Shown here in pieces: positions 41,201 to 48,098 of a stretch of 64,000 bases of DNA. Position numbers and translations under genes: made by a program. This stretch comes from Burkholderia lata. GTDB lineage: Bacteria; Pseudomonadota; Gammaproteobacteria; Burkholderiales; Burkholderiaceae. The notes below the pieces were generated by a model. It saw only the letters and a list, made by a program, of their open reading frames with translations, had not been told where the DNA came from and made no database searches. The stretch covers positions 124,001-188,000 of the forward strand of contig NZ_CABVQK010000004.1 in the NCBI RefSeq assembly GCF_902499335.1. The letters run 5' to 3'. Position 1 is the stretch's first letter. Every line of letters begins with the position of its first letter.

Positions 41201-43965
41201 ACGGCTTCCTCGCCAATCCGGGCGGCGGCCGCAACCGGCTGGTGCGCCGTTCGCAGCAGTTCGCCATCGACCACGGCGCCGCGCGCACCACCGACCGGAA
41301 GCTGATCGACGCCTACGTCGAACTCCCGGCCGACATCCGCGACCGGCTCGTCCCGATGTCGCGCTCGTTCTCGCTGCGCGACGACCCCGAGCAGATGAGG
41401 CAGACCATCGAGCAATACGGCGGCGCGCTCACGGCCGTCGCGCTCCAGGTCGATCCGTATTCGCAGGCCGCCGCGGTCGGCGGCAAGCAGGACCCGGGGC
41501 TGATCCGGCGCGCCAGGCAATTCGGTGACCCAACCGGCGCCCGCTATGACGACGACACCGCGACGATCACGCGCACGGACCCCGACGGCACGCAGCGCAC
41601 GCTCGAACTCGACGACCTCGCCCACCTGCACAAGTGGCTCACGGCAGCCTCGAAATACGGCTTCCTGCTGCGGCTCGAAGCCGCGCCGGCACGCCCGCTC
41701 GTGTCGCTCGAGGACGGTCATGCGATGGCCGGCACGAACAACGGATACGCGGAGATCCGGCGCATCGGCGAATCGCTCGAGACCTGGGCGAAGCAGAACG
41801 AAGGCGAGAAGGCGCCGCTCGTGATGCTGACCTTCCACGGCGCGGACGCCGTGCTCGAGCCGGTGCCGGGCGAAGGCCACGTGCAGTTGCTGGACGAGAT
41901 CCTCGGCCGGGAACAGCTCGACTGGGTCCACGTCGGCCTGTCATGGGGCACGCACGGCGACGACTTCATCGCGAATGCGGACCTGACGCGCGCGCTGGCG
42001 CAAAAGATCGTCGAGTACAAGCTGGACGGCTCCGGCAAGTTCGACAGACTGCACGGCGGCGATGCGCTGACACGCGTGTACGAGCCGAACAGCACCGAAG
42101 ACTTCGCGAACCAGCAACGGATCCTCTTCACGGAAATCGAGCGCATCGCGAAAAAGAACGGGATGACGGACGATCAGATCGCGGCATTGCGCGATCAACT
42201 GTACGAGCGCAACACGTCGACGCTGCTGAACCAGGCGCGTCGTGCGACGAACGAGTACGGGCAAAGCATGTGGCGCCGCAAAGGCGACAAGGGCATCGGC
42301 ACACGGGAGAAGAAGGCGCGTGAAGTCGGCCGCGACTGGCTCAAGCGCAATCGCGACAGCACCGCCGAACGGCCGGAACTGGCACAGACGCCGGCTTCCG
42401 ACGCCCGCCTGCACTGGAAGGCGGTCACCAGCCGAAAGGCGCTGCAAAACGACGGCTCCCATCCGATCGGCGCCAATCGCAAGGCGATCGCGCAGCCCGA
42501 CCAGCCCGCCGCGACGATGGACGAGGCCACCGCGCACCTCAATGCGCTGCGCGTGCACCGGCATTCGAAAGACCCGTCGGACCGGAGGAAAACGAAGATC
42601 ACGGGCGGGATCGTCCTCGGCGCATCGAGCCTGATCGGCCTGGACGCCAAATTCCACTGGATGAGCCCGGTCTTGATGAGCAACATGTCGTCGTCGTTCC
42701 TGCTCGCGTCGCGTCTCGGGCGCGTGTTCCAGGTGATGCACCAGGGCGCCATCCGCAGCCTGCAGTCGGGCGATCCGAAGGCGGCGATCGCGGCGCTCTC
42801 GCATCTCGAGGCGACGCTCGCCCGGCAATTGGGCTCCGATACGCACGAATACGGCGAGCACCGGCCGCTGCAGCTCGACGCCGCGGTGCGCGACGCGCAA
42901 GCGATGACCATGCAATACGTCGAGCAATACAAGCGCGGGACGATGAGCTTCGACGACGCCAAGGCGAACATCACGGCACTCGCCGACGACGTGCTCACGC
43001 AAATGCAGGGATTCGTCGGCGGCACGTCGCTGCAGCAGCTTCACGCGGGCAATCCGCGCAGCGTGCTGGGCATCTCGGCGCGCGCGGGCATGACCGTCGC
43101 ATCGGTCGCCACGCTCGCGAGCGGCATCGGCAAGATCGCCGGCGCGCACGACTGGTTCAGCCTGGCACTGGGTACGACCGGCGTCGCGAGCGGCGTGCTC
43201 GGCGCCGCGTATGCAGGCGCGTCGTTCGTGATCGTGTCGCGGCGCGTGAACGCGGACAAGCGCAGCCGCGTCGTGCGCGTATTCGATTCGGCGGGCGATT
43301 TCGCATCGGTCGCGCTCGGCGGCCTTTCCACCGTATCGCAATGGAAACAGGGCGAAGTCGATCTCGCGGTCGCGACCGCGACGTCGACCGCGCTGCTGCT
43401 CGCCGGCCGCCTCAACACGCACTTCCCGAACGCAACGCCGCTCGTCAAGAAGATCCCGACCGCCATCGTGATGATTCCGGTCGCCGCATTCGGCTACAAG
43501 TTCATCATCGGCGTCGCGCCGCTGGTCGGCGGCCTGTTCAACTGGATCTTCGGCGGCGGGGGGCCGTCGCAGTCGAATCTCGCGCCGGGCGCGTTGCCGA
43601 GTGCTTCGCCTAGTGCTTCGCCGAGCACGTCGCCCAGTGCAGCGCCGTCCGCCACGTCGTCGCCCGCTGCGATCACGTCGCCGTCGTCGCAGCCGCAGCC
43701 GTCGCAGGGGACGCCGTCAAGTCCGCCATCGCCGTCGAATTCGCCGCAGCCGTACATCGTCGTCGCCGGCGATTCGCTATGGGTGATCGCGGACCAGCAT
43801 CGCCAGTCGCTGCTCGACGCCGCGCACGTGTCGCGCGCCGAACAGCAGGCGATGACGCAGGGCGAGCAGGACGCGCGCGCGCTGAGCGAGATCCTGCAGC
43901 TCAATCCGTCGGTTGCCGCTGATCCGGGCCGTCTCGCGATCGGCACGCCGCTGAACGTCGGCTGA
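32230..43965 (+). CDS. giant multidomain LWxIA protein, candidate type III substrate
   Basis: 3911 residues, with AAGGGAG before the ATG. A Pro9 run sits at 28-36. Ala/Gln-rich helical, probably coiled-coil, regions cover about 90-790, interrupted by a Ser/Thr/Pro linker at 486-565. A DUF4781-like region with a long hydrophobic stretch lies at about 790-1010 (core 898-965). Two related units follow: A (about 1398-1790) with H1687-E-x-x-H1691, and B (about 1890-2375) with a kinase-like part (LGSGGEKTVF at 1998-2007, DPG at 2125-2127) and H2258-E-x-x-H2262. A Lys/Pro linker covers 2838-2908. A region with TIM-barrel-like strands spans 2920-3400, and several membrane helices lie at about 3458-3777. 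A Ser/Pro linker and a LysM-like tail with GDSLWVIA (from 3847) end the protein. Neighbouring sct genes suggest secretion by the system; this is inference. Confidence 0.9.
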   Translation: MLLIDGLGLGVNWQRFLSETLNPVVAPPPPPPPPPKQDGPSAGPTNPSVAPPIPVTATPSTDPSKPTNAEIASATSLVQSMAAQYTVPPPDITVENDKTRAVQKAMQDAQTQYDNASQSLQGAQNVLRLTNRDPESTPDDRKTAQDAYAKARTAADSAQRDLNVTTDAGYMILYGEQANADMPAGMKIDDTGKVTDPGDAQHAADQQFKALLAAFPDHANDPNWVPQPGDCKNPLQTRLYDDWQTASATAAVGASKYYADVANSNLAYTQFQSYLADPDYKSALDAGVGRLNDALQPLELQVTMPDAPASQDAAQQAVTAAAKDANYANAAAGAANDSLALTTAQQRYDAASGKEGPTVIVPNAVSDAKTTLARAQTAANTSGSYLQMLSAQQQVDTLQADYTKKTQAADAWHKANPNSTLKDPQVDLDVGDAYAKLTQAQQQAGIAHDGFVATYGATLAQQYDDQASQIQAQVNARSIFTKPTAQSPFLAPPLSTANGLPAQPAPSLSTAATATPTATPTLPTASPLPAPSLSTANGGLPQSLTTPFALPQSTATPAAPTGPTMLDAKRLQVVAGAIRAADSRLSDSVNERATQAALSQARIQQTGAKSTLASVQQQYDDWAAANPPPVRFRTVAGDDMIPAPSTPRPNLYQDQLDKAKAAVTQADNAVQRLQLLGETSHQQVLMDQFDAGLDERLRNAAPDSDAGSDYGKALHDFYEAHRGELSNSLLDAASASTQNGNTIAFGKLTDNEQRNLIGVALGMQPDVQSPASASDGSDPVSPTRDDVARFTDKDKLKTINTVRDTLLSAGGGANTQVSVLPMVYAAKDAGMTTSAIFKVTGKDGTQYVDETGSTYNDINDYINNNELSKDGTVDIATGHNADGTLQLVSKAAHHESGFDSFLGALTSTGANIGMMLGGMALEGLGGLLDGTGIGAIVGVPLNVLGATMMYTAIGSTMTSAGLDIATRIEHGRSINPFTDAGARSDFINLVPMGAAGAAKLAGSKLFTRAVTALTRTPKVASLLTTGAKATALVTGVGGAVEAFGEAGVDYFTGNKKAAGEELKAGLTNVALMAAGGLKERAVTSQRIRSGRPVPIRTADGQTVTVDSKLLGQILNKGDASSLAYGRTRATLDGDAVKVSPEGMLMVGDKILTYDNKPIRVLDKVSSKQMPPGETVVLGEDGTLSVVKASPKAWTNGTRVDDVTGTGERLSFGPDGEMSTTPNIVAKTKLALLDHEIAQTRDAIRQANDTEAQGPRSLEQTAAEGETASTASNARSTQRTSQERARVDQQHDETEVNRTAAARSDRRSADAQALRARTAELDEPAGAGTRTKADGAPPRVTVKVIDLTDEAPATRPATRDPAGIAVPRGPGAEPMEVGDRTVYVVRDGAAKEAPGARPAALRPQDLEEPVIVVAGEHDAALAPELANRWQKPVYAAAPDAFGADGQLHAGARVLRFDPAPEAMAAEPGVPGAAAAAAEETPPAPPRPAAADDTVIVLAGKRGPNEPALPRPAATAEPVSALDGIFSAPNRVLVLVKPERPATVERTAEHDTGTEGAPAGKAADAGADGKTARTNATGERPSAANDDIGLAAAHPEMTETPPPDLAAPNPGWITRMQMRFGGAALPEAAQALAMQSGTLATQLRMLQDAGWRVTLGKRGGGSRIDPRKRRVTIDGALQHPGSITYTLAHEARHAVEAMAGVLNLDYRNRSGFTRKALEAEARAQINAFEARYEIQLAGGGDIAAHVRLPDAIEHEGNVWRAPSHDYAGTVGRLVDAFADAPVSGRNGETYREFYNDVWARQKRRGGIPRRMPAPQMRETGDAPRGVRSFDERVAWSQAHAEYASPFGDGPVPAIADLQAARSRHFTVMQDEGVLMLHADTLPDGTLLAGGRPVGVHEYALDQAPAFIIQDGYSIVLSAKHGGDAAAAQLANLWQRPVYAPPGRAVGEHAALLDTGTFRRFDPAPAAPHDLGPLTADAEGVHVEGHPARRIDVDRHVGELLGSGGEKTVFALGHDAALAVYDKGPHTSEGGQLDAAIDESIALDDLASYGLQTLTMSGPFSALNRVAVLYRPLGVFHSFGFETGALPRVVSRAALEHIRQIREVVERTGIGFDLQGLFTRRGDFLLSDPGPIGMGAGEHFTALQRLSVIERALTQGLERGNIELAHPELAETPAPDAFVQKPSIITRVRMRFGGAPLPKEAYALVDRSTLLSGQVALAHDAGWTVVVGRPGRGSRIDTAKQRIVLDGRLRGTGTLVYALAHEAQHAVETITRQLALDHASPDALTESALMAEARAQANAFAVRRELIDDAGIDIAKGAHLPDAIAREADRVMPGDEAGLRRLAAAFGDAAPSVPGHATYRDYYASQAAHIQAGGVPREMPAPAPLSRRNAPVPARAARQAAKRTQRALDQLASHGKRDLVRIDGDQLPTVADMKAAFGNDAHVLIAPHIDRPADRIDARHPQPEFIASMRTGANGKFIDKKPASDNLDPKVAQDAFHPLKSKGDANRKDYDYYVSPVPLDELLAFGGAARIEAYFGEQRQWDVEPSATGAADAVVATMKQLDDAPRFQRPKQAAKHASKQAGTDKTVYAIDRKTGKVLGYATLDAAQKWTYVETTSLGDATIADRELADAFRRRSRLLPDGRRGVRFVVADVAHDVVDSYGGFAPAKMRRALDDRKTPLSKPDATVQRVLGQVRPSLRQKNREAADAATPNLLPANADTALDFNAQHAPQLIRALEMGEIPDGRFVYVYDHEGSVTDALRGTLTGIVAVENGTVRWYDDAAQFHDGTNEGLPLERATIGRGPFGGNQHFLLSTLAPDAFVPRATALKEAALQAEEAARQAAAAAAAAAAPPAAGKGAKGGKSNNGGNGVQAGKPGRKRMRGKPPSKQPKQPAAQPAKPPAVPAAKPIALEPYQPAFVSSTIVESVTRYGKAKVGDFASTLERLKEWGKRDQGKHDGDGLTFSDTPQAIMADAALWKKIFKTLDMWREASSLHPHGFLANPGGGRNRLVRRSQQFAIDHGAARTTDRKLIDAYVELPADIRDRLVPMSRSFSLRDDPEQMRQTIEQYGGALTAVALQVDPYSQAAAVGGKQDPGLIRRARQFGDPTGARYDDDTATITRTDPDGTQRTLELDDLAHLHKWLTAASKYGFLLRLEAAPARPLVSLEDGHAMAGTNNGYAEIRRIGESLETWAKQNEGEKAPLVMLTFHGADAVLEPVPGEGHVQLLDEILGREQLDWVHVGLSWGTHGDDFIANADLTRALAQKIVEYKLDGSGKFDRLHGGDALTRVYEPNSTEDFANQQRILFTEIERIAKKNGMTDDQIAALRDQLYERNTSTLLNQARRATNEYGQSMWRRKGDKGIGTREKKAREVGRDWLKRNRDSTAERPELAQTPASDARLHWKAVTSRKALQNDGSHPIGANRKAIAQPDQPAATMDEATAHLNALRVHRHSKDPSDRRKTKITGGIVLGASSLIGLDAKFHWMSPVLMSNMSSSFLLASRLGRVFQVMHQGAIRSLQSGDPKAAIAALSHLEATLARQLGSDTHEYGEHRPLQLDAAVRDAQAMTMQYVEQYKRGTMSFDDAKANITALADDVLTQMQGFVGGTSLQQLHAGNPRSVLGISARAGMTVASVATLASGIGKIAGAHDWFSLALGTTGVASGVLGAAYAGASFVIVSRRVNADKRSRVVRVFDSAGDFASVALGGLSTVSQWKQGEVDLAVATATSTALLLAGRLNTHFPNATPLVKKIPTAIVMIPVAAFGYKFIIGVAPLVGGLFNWIFGGGGPSQSNLAPGALPSASPSASPSTSPSAAPSATSSPAAITSPSSQPQPSQGTPSSPPSPSNSPQPYIVVAGDSLWVIADQHRQSLLDAAHVSRAEQQAMTQGEQDARALSEILQLNPSVAADPGRLAIGTPLNVG

Positions 43966-44005
43966 CGTCCGTCGCAACGGCCGGCCGCCCCGGCCGCGCA
44001 CCGCG

Positions 44006-45973
44006 TCACCCCGCGCGCTGATGTTCCAGCCATGACTGGAACATCAGCACCGTCCACAGCTGGTGCTGCCAGTTCATCCGGCCGGTCTGGTGCTGCCGCC
44101 ACAGGCGCTCGACCGCGGCCGCGTCGAAGAAGCCCTCTTCGCGCAGCCGCGACGGCCGCAGCAGCGCCTCGGCCCAGTCGCGCAGCGAGCCACGCAGCCA
44201 ATGATCGACAGGCGCGCAGAAGCCCTGCTTCGGCCGGTCGATCAGCGCGGACGGCACGTAACGGTCGAGCAGGCGCCGCAGCAGCGCCTTCGACTGCCCT
44301 TCCGGCAAGCGCACCGCCGCAGGCACGCGCCACGCGAATTCGACGACGTGATGATCGAGGAACGGCATGCGCGTTTCGAGGCTGACGGCCATCGCCGCGC
44401 GATCGACCTTCGCGAGGATGTCGGTCGGCAGGTAGGTGAGCGTATCGATCGCCATCGCCTGCTCGGCGAAGCTCAGGTGCTCGGGCCATGCGGACACCGT
44501 GTCGAGCGGCGTCGGCGGCTCGCGCCCCGACAGCGCGATGCGCTCCGGATGATGCACCGCCGACATCAGCAGCCGGTACAGCCCGATGCGGCTCTCGGCC
44601 GTCATCACGTGGCCGAGCTTGTGCAGGCGGTCGCCGATGCGCGTCGCCGATTCGCGCGCCTCCACGCTGCCCCACGCGCCCTGCGCGACGGCCGCGAGCT
44701 GGTCGGCGTGATCGGGCCGCAACGCATGCAACGCGGCGGCGATCCGCGCACGCACCGCCGCCGGCACGCGATGCAGCTTGCGCCACAGGCGCGGCGTCAG
44801 GAAGTAGCGCGTATAGCCGCCGAACAGCTCGTCGCCGCCATCGCCGGACAGGCTCACCTTCACGTGCCGGCGCGTCAGCTCCGACACGAGGAAGGTCGGA
44901 ATCTGCGAAGCATCGGAGAACGGCTCGTCATAGATCGACGGCAGTTTCGGCACGACGCCGAGCGCATGGTCGGCCGTCACGTAGAGTTCGGTATGGCGGG
45001 TGCCGAGGTGGCGCGCGACCGCCTTCGCGTAACCGGCTTCGTCGTAGCCGGCTTCATGGAAGCCGATCGTAAACGTGTCGACCGGCGTCGCCGATTGCGC
45101 CTGCATCAGCGCGACGATCGTCGATGAATCGATGCCGCCCGACAGGAAGGCGCCGAGCGGCACGTCCGCTTCCATCTGCCGCGCAACCGCCTGGCGCAGG
45201 ATCGTGTCGAGCTGGCCGACGGCTTCGTCGGCGCTGCCCTCGAACGGCTGCGCACGGCCATCCTCGATGGCCTGTTCGAGCGTCCAGTACGTACGGATGC
45301 GCGGCGTGTCGCGCGCATGCTCGAACTGGATGAAGGTGCCCGGCGGCAGCTTGTGGATGCCGCGATAGATCGTGTAAGGCGCGGGCACGCTCGACTGGCG
45401 CAGGTACAGGCACAGCGCGTCGCGGTCGATCGCGCCGTCGAAGCCCGGATAGCCGCGCAGCGCCTTCAGCTCGGACGCGAATACCAGCGCGTCGCCGATC
45501 CGGCCGTAATAGAGCGGCTTCTCGCCGATCCGGTCGCGCGCGAGCGTCAGCACCCGCGACGCGCGGTTCCACAGCGCGAACGCGAACATGCCGGTCGCGC
45601 GCCGCAATGTCGCCTCGACACCCCACGCGACGATCGCCGCGATCAGCACCTCGCTGTCGGAGTGGCCGCGCCACGCCGGTGCACGCCCTGCACGCTCGAG
45701 TTCCGCGCGCAGTTCGCGATGGTTGTAGATTTCGCCGTTGAAGACCATGACGTAGCGACCGCACGCGGATGCCATCGGCTGTCGGCCGTGCACCGACAGG
45801 TCGACGATCGCGAGCCGCCGGTGGCCGAGCGCGATGCCGGCTTCCGGGTCGACCCAGATCCCCTGCCCGTCCGGCCCGCGATGCGCGAGGCTTGCCGTCA
45901 TCCGCGCGAGCGTGCCGCGCGCAGTCTCCTCATCGAAGGCGACGCTATTCAGAAAGCCGTCGATTCCGCACAT
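44006..45973 (-). CDS. asnB: asparagine synthase (glutamine-hydrolysing)
   Basis: 655 residues, AsnB type. Cys2 (MCGIDGF) is the glutaminase nucleophile, with RGPDGQG and FNGEIYNHRELR in the class II amidotransferase domain. The synthetase domain has the PP-loop (LSGGIDSSTI) and SLSGDGGDELFGGY. It makes asparagine, or amidates another carboxylate in paralogues from secondary metabolism or polysaccharide loci. It lies between the giant gene (40-bp convergent gap) and sctU, within the secretion locus, and is read in the same direction as the sct operon after a 267-bp gap. Why it is here is unknown. Confidence 0.92.
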   Translation of the reverse strand: MCGIDGFLNSVAFDEETARGTLARMTASLAHRGPDGQGIWVDPEAGIALGHRRLAIVDLSVHGRQPMASACGRYVMVFNGEIYNHRELRAELERAGRAPAWRGHSDSEVLIAAIVAWGVEATLRRATGMFAFALWNRASRVLTLARDRIGEKPLYYGRIGDALVFASELKALRGYPGFDGAIDRDALCLYLRQSSVPAPYTIYRGIHKLPPGTFIQFEHARDTPRIRTYWTLEQAIEDGRAQPFEGSADEAVGQLDTILRQAVARQMEADVPLGAFLSGGIDSSTIVALMQAQSATPVDTFTIGFHEAGYDEAGYAKAVARHLGTRHTELYVTADHALGVVPKLPSIYDEPFSDASQIPTFLVSELTRRHVKVSLSGDGGDELFGGYTRYFLTPRLWRKLHRVPAAVRARIAAALHALRPDHADQLAAVAQGAWGSVEARESATRIGDRLHKLGHVMTAESRIGLYRLLMSAVHHPERIALSGREPPTPLDTVSAWPEHLSFAEQAMAIDTLTYLPTDILAKVDRAAMAVSLETRMPFLDHHVVEFAWRVPAAVRLPEGQSKALLRRLLDRYVPSALIDRPKQGFCAPVDHWLRGSLRDWAEALLRPSRLREEGFFDAAAVERLWRQHQTGRMNWQHQLWTVLMFQSWLEHQRAG

Positions 45974-46240
45974 TTGATTTGTCCGCCCCTGTTGACCATG
46001 TTCGTCACGCGTGGCGCCACCTCGCGGCCCACCGTCCGGCGTGACGGTCGAGCCATATTACGAAGAAATAAATCAGCAATAATTCACAGGTGAACTTCCG
46101 CGCGAGCAAGAAAAAAATATCGTCAAGCGCGGCGCACGCATGACCGCCCCTAGGGGCCATATCGGAAAGGAACGAATGGCCGCGCACGTGCGCGGAACGA
46201 AAAAAGGGGTGGCATGCCGAAGCGGCTGCCGTCGCACGCA
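45974..46240 (-). other. intergenic region with AT-rich tract upstream of asnB
   Basis: The stretch 46054-46125 is much more AT-rich than its surroundings (for example GAAGAAATAAATCAGCAATA) and probably contains the asnB promoter or a terminator for the sctU end. No gene is seen. Confidence 0.4.
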
Positions 46241-47272
46241 TCAGCCCGCGCCGGTCGCCCATTTCAGCAACTGCGCGACCTCGCGGAAATGCTGCGGCTG
46301 GATCGTGCCGTTCTCGGGCGTCGTCTCGTACAGCGCCTGCGCGAGCCCGACGTTCGCGAGCGTCGGGCGCAGCGCATCGCGCGCGGCACGCACGATCCGC
46401 TCGGCCGCGTCGCCCTCGCCGCGCGCGAGCACCCATGGCAGCGTGCCGATCCCGCCGTAATACAGCGCGACCGCGACGCGCGGCGAATAGACGACCACCG
46501 ATGCATAGCCGATCCGGTCGGGCAGCGACGCGAACTGCGCTTCGCGCGCGAGCTGGCGGCGCTTCGCTTCGATGTGCGGATCGCCTTCGTCTTCCTTGTG
46601 CTCGCGCCGCACTTCATCGATCGACATTTTCATCTTCTGATTGAATTCGTGCCGCTGATGCACGATGTCGATCAGTGCCATCACGATGTAGATCAGCGCG
46701 GCCCAGCCGAACAGCAGCATCAGCAGCTTCACGATCAGCGCGAGGATCGAGATCGGCCGCGTGAAGCCCGACTGCACCGACGGGTCGAGCGACTCGACGA
46801 TCAGCCAGCCGAGCGTCGCGACGAGCAGCGCCGTCTTCAGCAGCATCTTCGCGAGATTGACGAGGTTGCGCAGCGACCACAGGTTCTTCATCCCTTCGGC
46901 CGGATTGAGCCGCGACAGCTGCGGCACGAGGCGGCTCCACGCCATCACGCCGCCGACCTGCACGAAGCCCGCAAGCAGGCCCGCGAGCAGCCCGGCCGCG
47001 ACGATCTGCGCGGACAGCGTCGCCCAGTCGCGCGCGGCGCCGTCGATCAGCACCGCGATCCGCGCGGACGGGTCGGCCGCGCCGACCGCATCGAACACAA
47101 GCCGGAACAGCGCCTGCAGCCGCGCGAACAGCGCACCGATGCCCACCGCGAGCGCGACGCACACGCCGACGAAGAACGCCGACGAAATCGTTTCCGCGCT
47201 CTTCGGCACATCGCCTTTCTCGCGTGCCTCGCGCAGGCGTTTCGCAGTCGGCTTCTGGTCCTTTTCGGCCAT
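46241..47272 (-). CDS. sctU: type III secretion switch protein SctU lacking the NPTH motif
   Basis: 343 residues. Four membrane helices lie in the first 210 residues and a cytoplasmic domain follows, as in YscU/FlhB (KPTAKRLREAREKGDVPKS at the N-terminus). In homologues the cytoplasmic domain self-cleaves at Asn-Pro-Thr-His; here the aligned segment is VVVYSPRVAVAL (259-270), so the cleavage Asn and the His are absent. Such a protein should not autocleave, which would affect the substrate switch. The gene is last in the sct operon, 16 bp after sctT. Assignment as SctU is firm from overall fold and position; the loss of NPTH is a direct observation. Confidence 0.93.
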   Translation of the reverse strand: MAEKDQKPTAKRLREAREKGDVPKSAETISSAFFVGVCVALAVGIGALFARLQALFRLVFDAVGAADPSARIAVLIDGAARDWATLSAQIVAAGLLAGLLAGFVQVGGVMAWSRLVPQLSRLNPAEGMKNLWSLRNLVNLAKMLLKTALLVATLGWLIVESLDPSVQSGFTRPISILALIVKLLMLLFGWAALIYIVMALIDIVHQRHEFNQKMKMSIDEVRREHKEDEGDPHIEAKRRQLAREAQFASLPDRIGYASVVVYSPRVAVALYYGGIGTLPWVLARGEGDAAERIVRAARDALRPTLANVGLAQALYETTPENGTIQPQHFREVAQLLKWATGAG

Positions 47273-47288
47273 CGCGGCTCCGTCGCGC

Positions 47289-48098
47289 TCACGCGCCGCC
47301 GTGCGCGGCGAACAGCGCGCGCAGCAACGCCATCAGCCCGCTGTCGGGGCTCAGCAGCGCATGCAGCGACGCGTACACCGCCGGCAGGAACAGCACCATC
47401 ATCAGCAGCGCGAGCGCGCTCTTCAGCGGCTGCGAGAACACGAAGATGTTGAGCTGCGGCACCGCGCGCCCCACGAGGCCGACGCCGAGCTCGACGAGCA
47501 CCAGCACGATCGTCACCGGCGCGGCGAGCTTCACCATCCATTCGAAGATCGTGTCGGTCTGGCGCACGACGAAGGTCTGCAGCATCGACGAGAAATCGGG
47601 GCCGAGCGAGCCGATCGGCCACCACGCATACGACTGCGCAAACAGCTGCACGAGCACCTGCAGCCCGCCCGCGGTGACGAACAGCGCGATCGCGACGAAG
47701 TTGAGGAATCCCGACGTCGGGCCGCCCTCATGCCCGCCCATCGGATCGAAGAACGCGGCGCTGCCGCTGCCGGTCTGGAAGTCGATCAGGTAGCCGACGC
47801 CCTGGATTGCGAACAGCACCGCGCTGAACGCGCCCGCGAGCAACATGCCGACCATCGCCTCCTTCGCGACGAGCAGGCACCACATCAGGAACGGCAGCGC
47901 GGCCACCTGCGCGGCGTCGATCGCCGGCGCGACGAACGCGGCGATCACGACGGCGATCCCGTTGCGCACGAGGCCCGTGACGATCTGCTCGTTGAATACC
48001 GGCACGACGAACATGATCGGCAACAGGCGCGGCATCACGTAGAGCAGCGGCCGCAGCATGCCCGCGACGTCGTTGAAGCCCGAGGCCGGGTCTAGCAT
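47289..48098 (-). CDS. sctT: type III secretion export apparatus protein SctT
   Basis: 269 residues with about six hydrophobic segments of the FliR/YscT family, for example RLLPIMFVVPVFNEQIVTGLVRNGIAVVIAAF and the helical hairpin around LVLVELGVGLVGRAVPQLNIFVFSQPLKSALALLMM. It forms the export gate cap with SctR and SctS. The ATG at 48098 overlaps the end of sctO by seven bases, indicating coupling; the longer frame upstream is the shadow of sctO. Confidence 0.94.
   Translation of the reverse strand: MLDPASGFNDVAGMLRPLLYVMPRLLPIMFVVPVFNEQIVTGLVRNGIAVVIAAFVAPAIDAAQVAALPFLMWCLLVAKEAMVGMLLAGAFSAVLFAIQGVGYLIDFQTGSGSAAFFDPMGGHEGGPTSGFLNFVAIALFVTAGGLQVLVQLFAQSYAWWPIGSLGPDFSSMLQTFVVRQTDTIFEWMVKLAAPVTIVLVLVELGVGLVGRAVPQLNIFVFSQPLKSALALLMMVLFLPAVYASLHALLSPDSGLMALLRALFAAHGGA

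Noticed and set aside
32230..43965. Giant gene as a polyketide or peptide synthetase, or RTX/filamentous adhesin
   Set aside because: No carrier-protein, condensation or adenylation motifs, no RTX nonapeptides and no haemagglutinin repeats.
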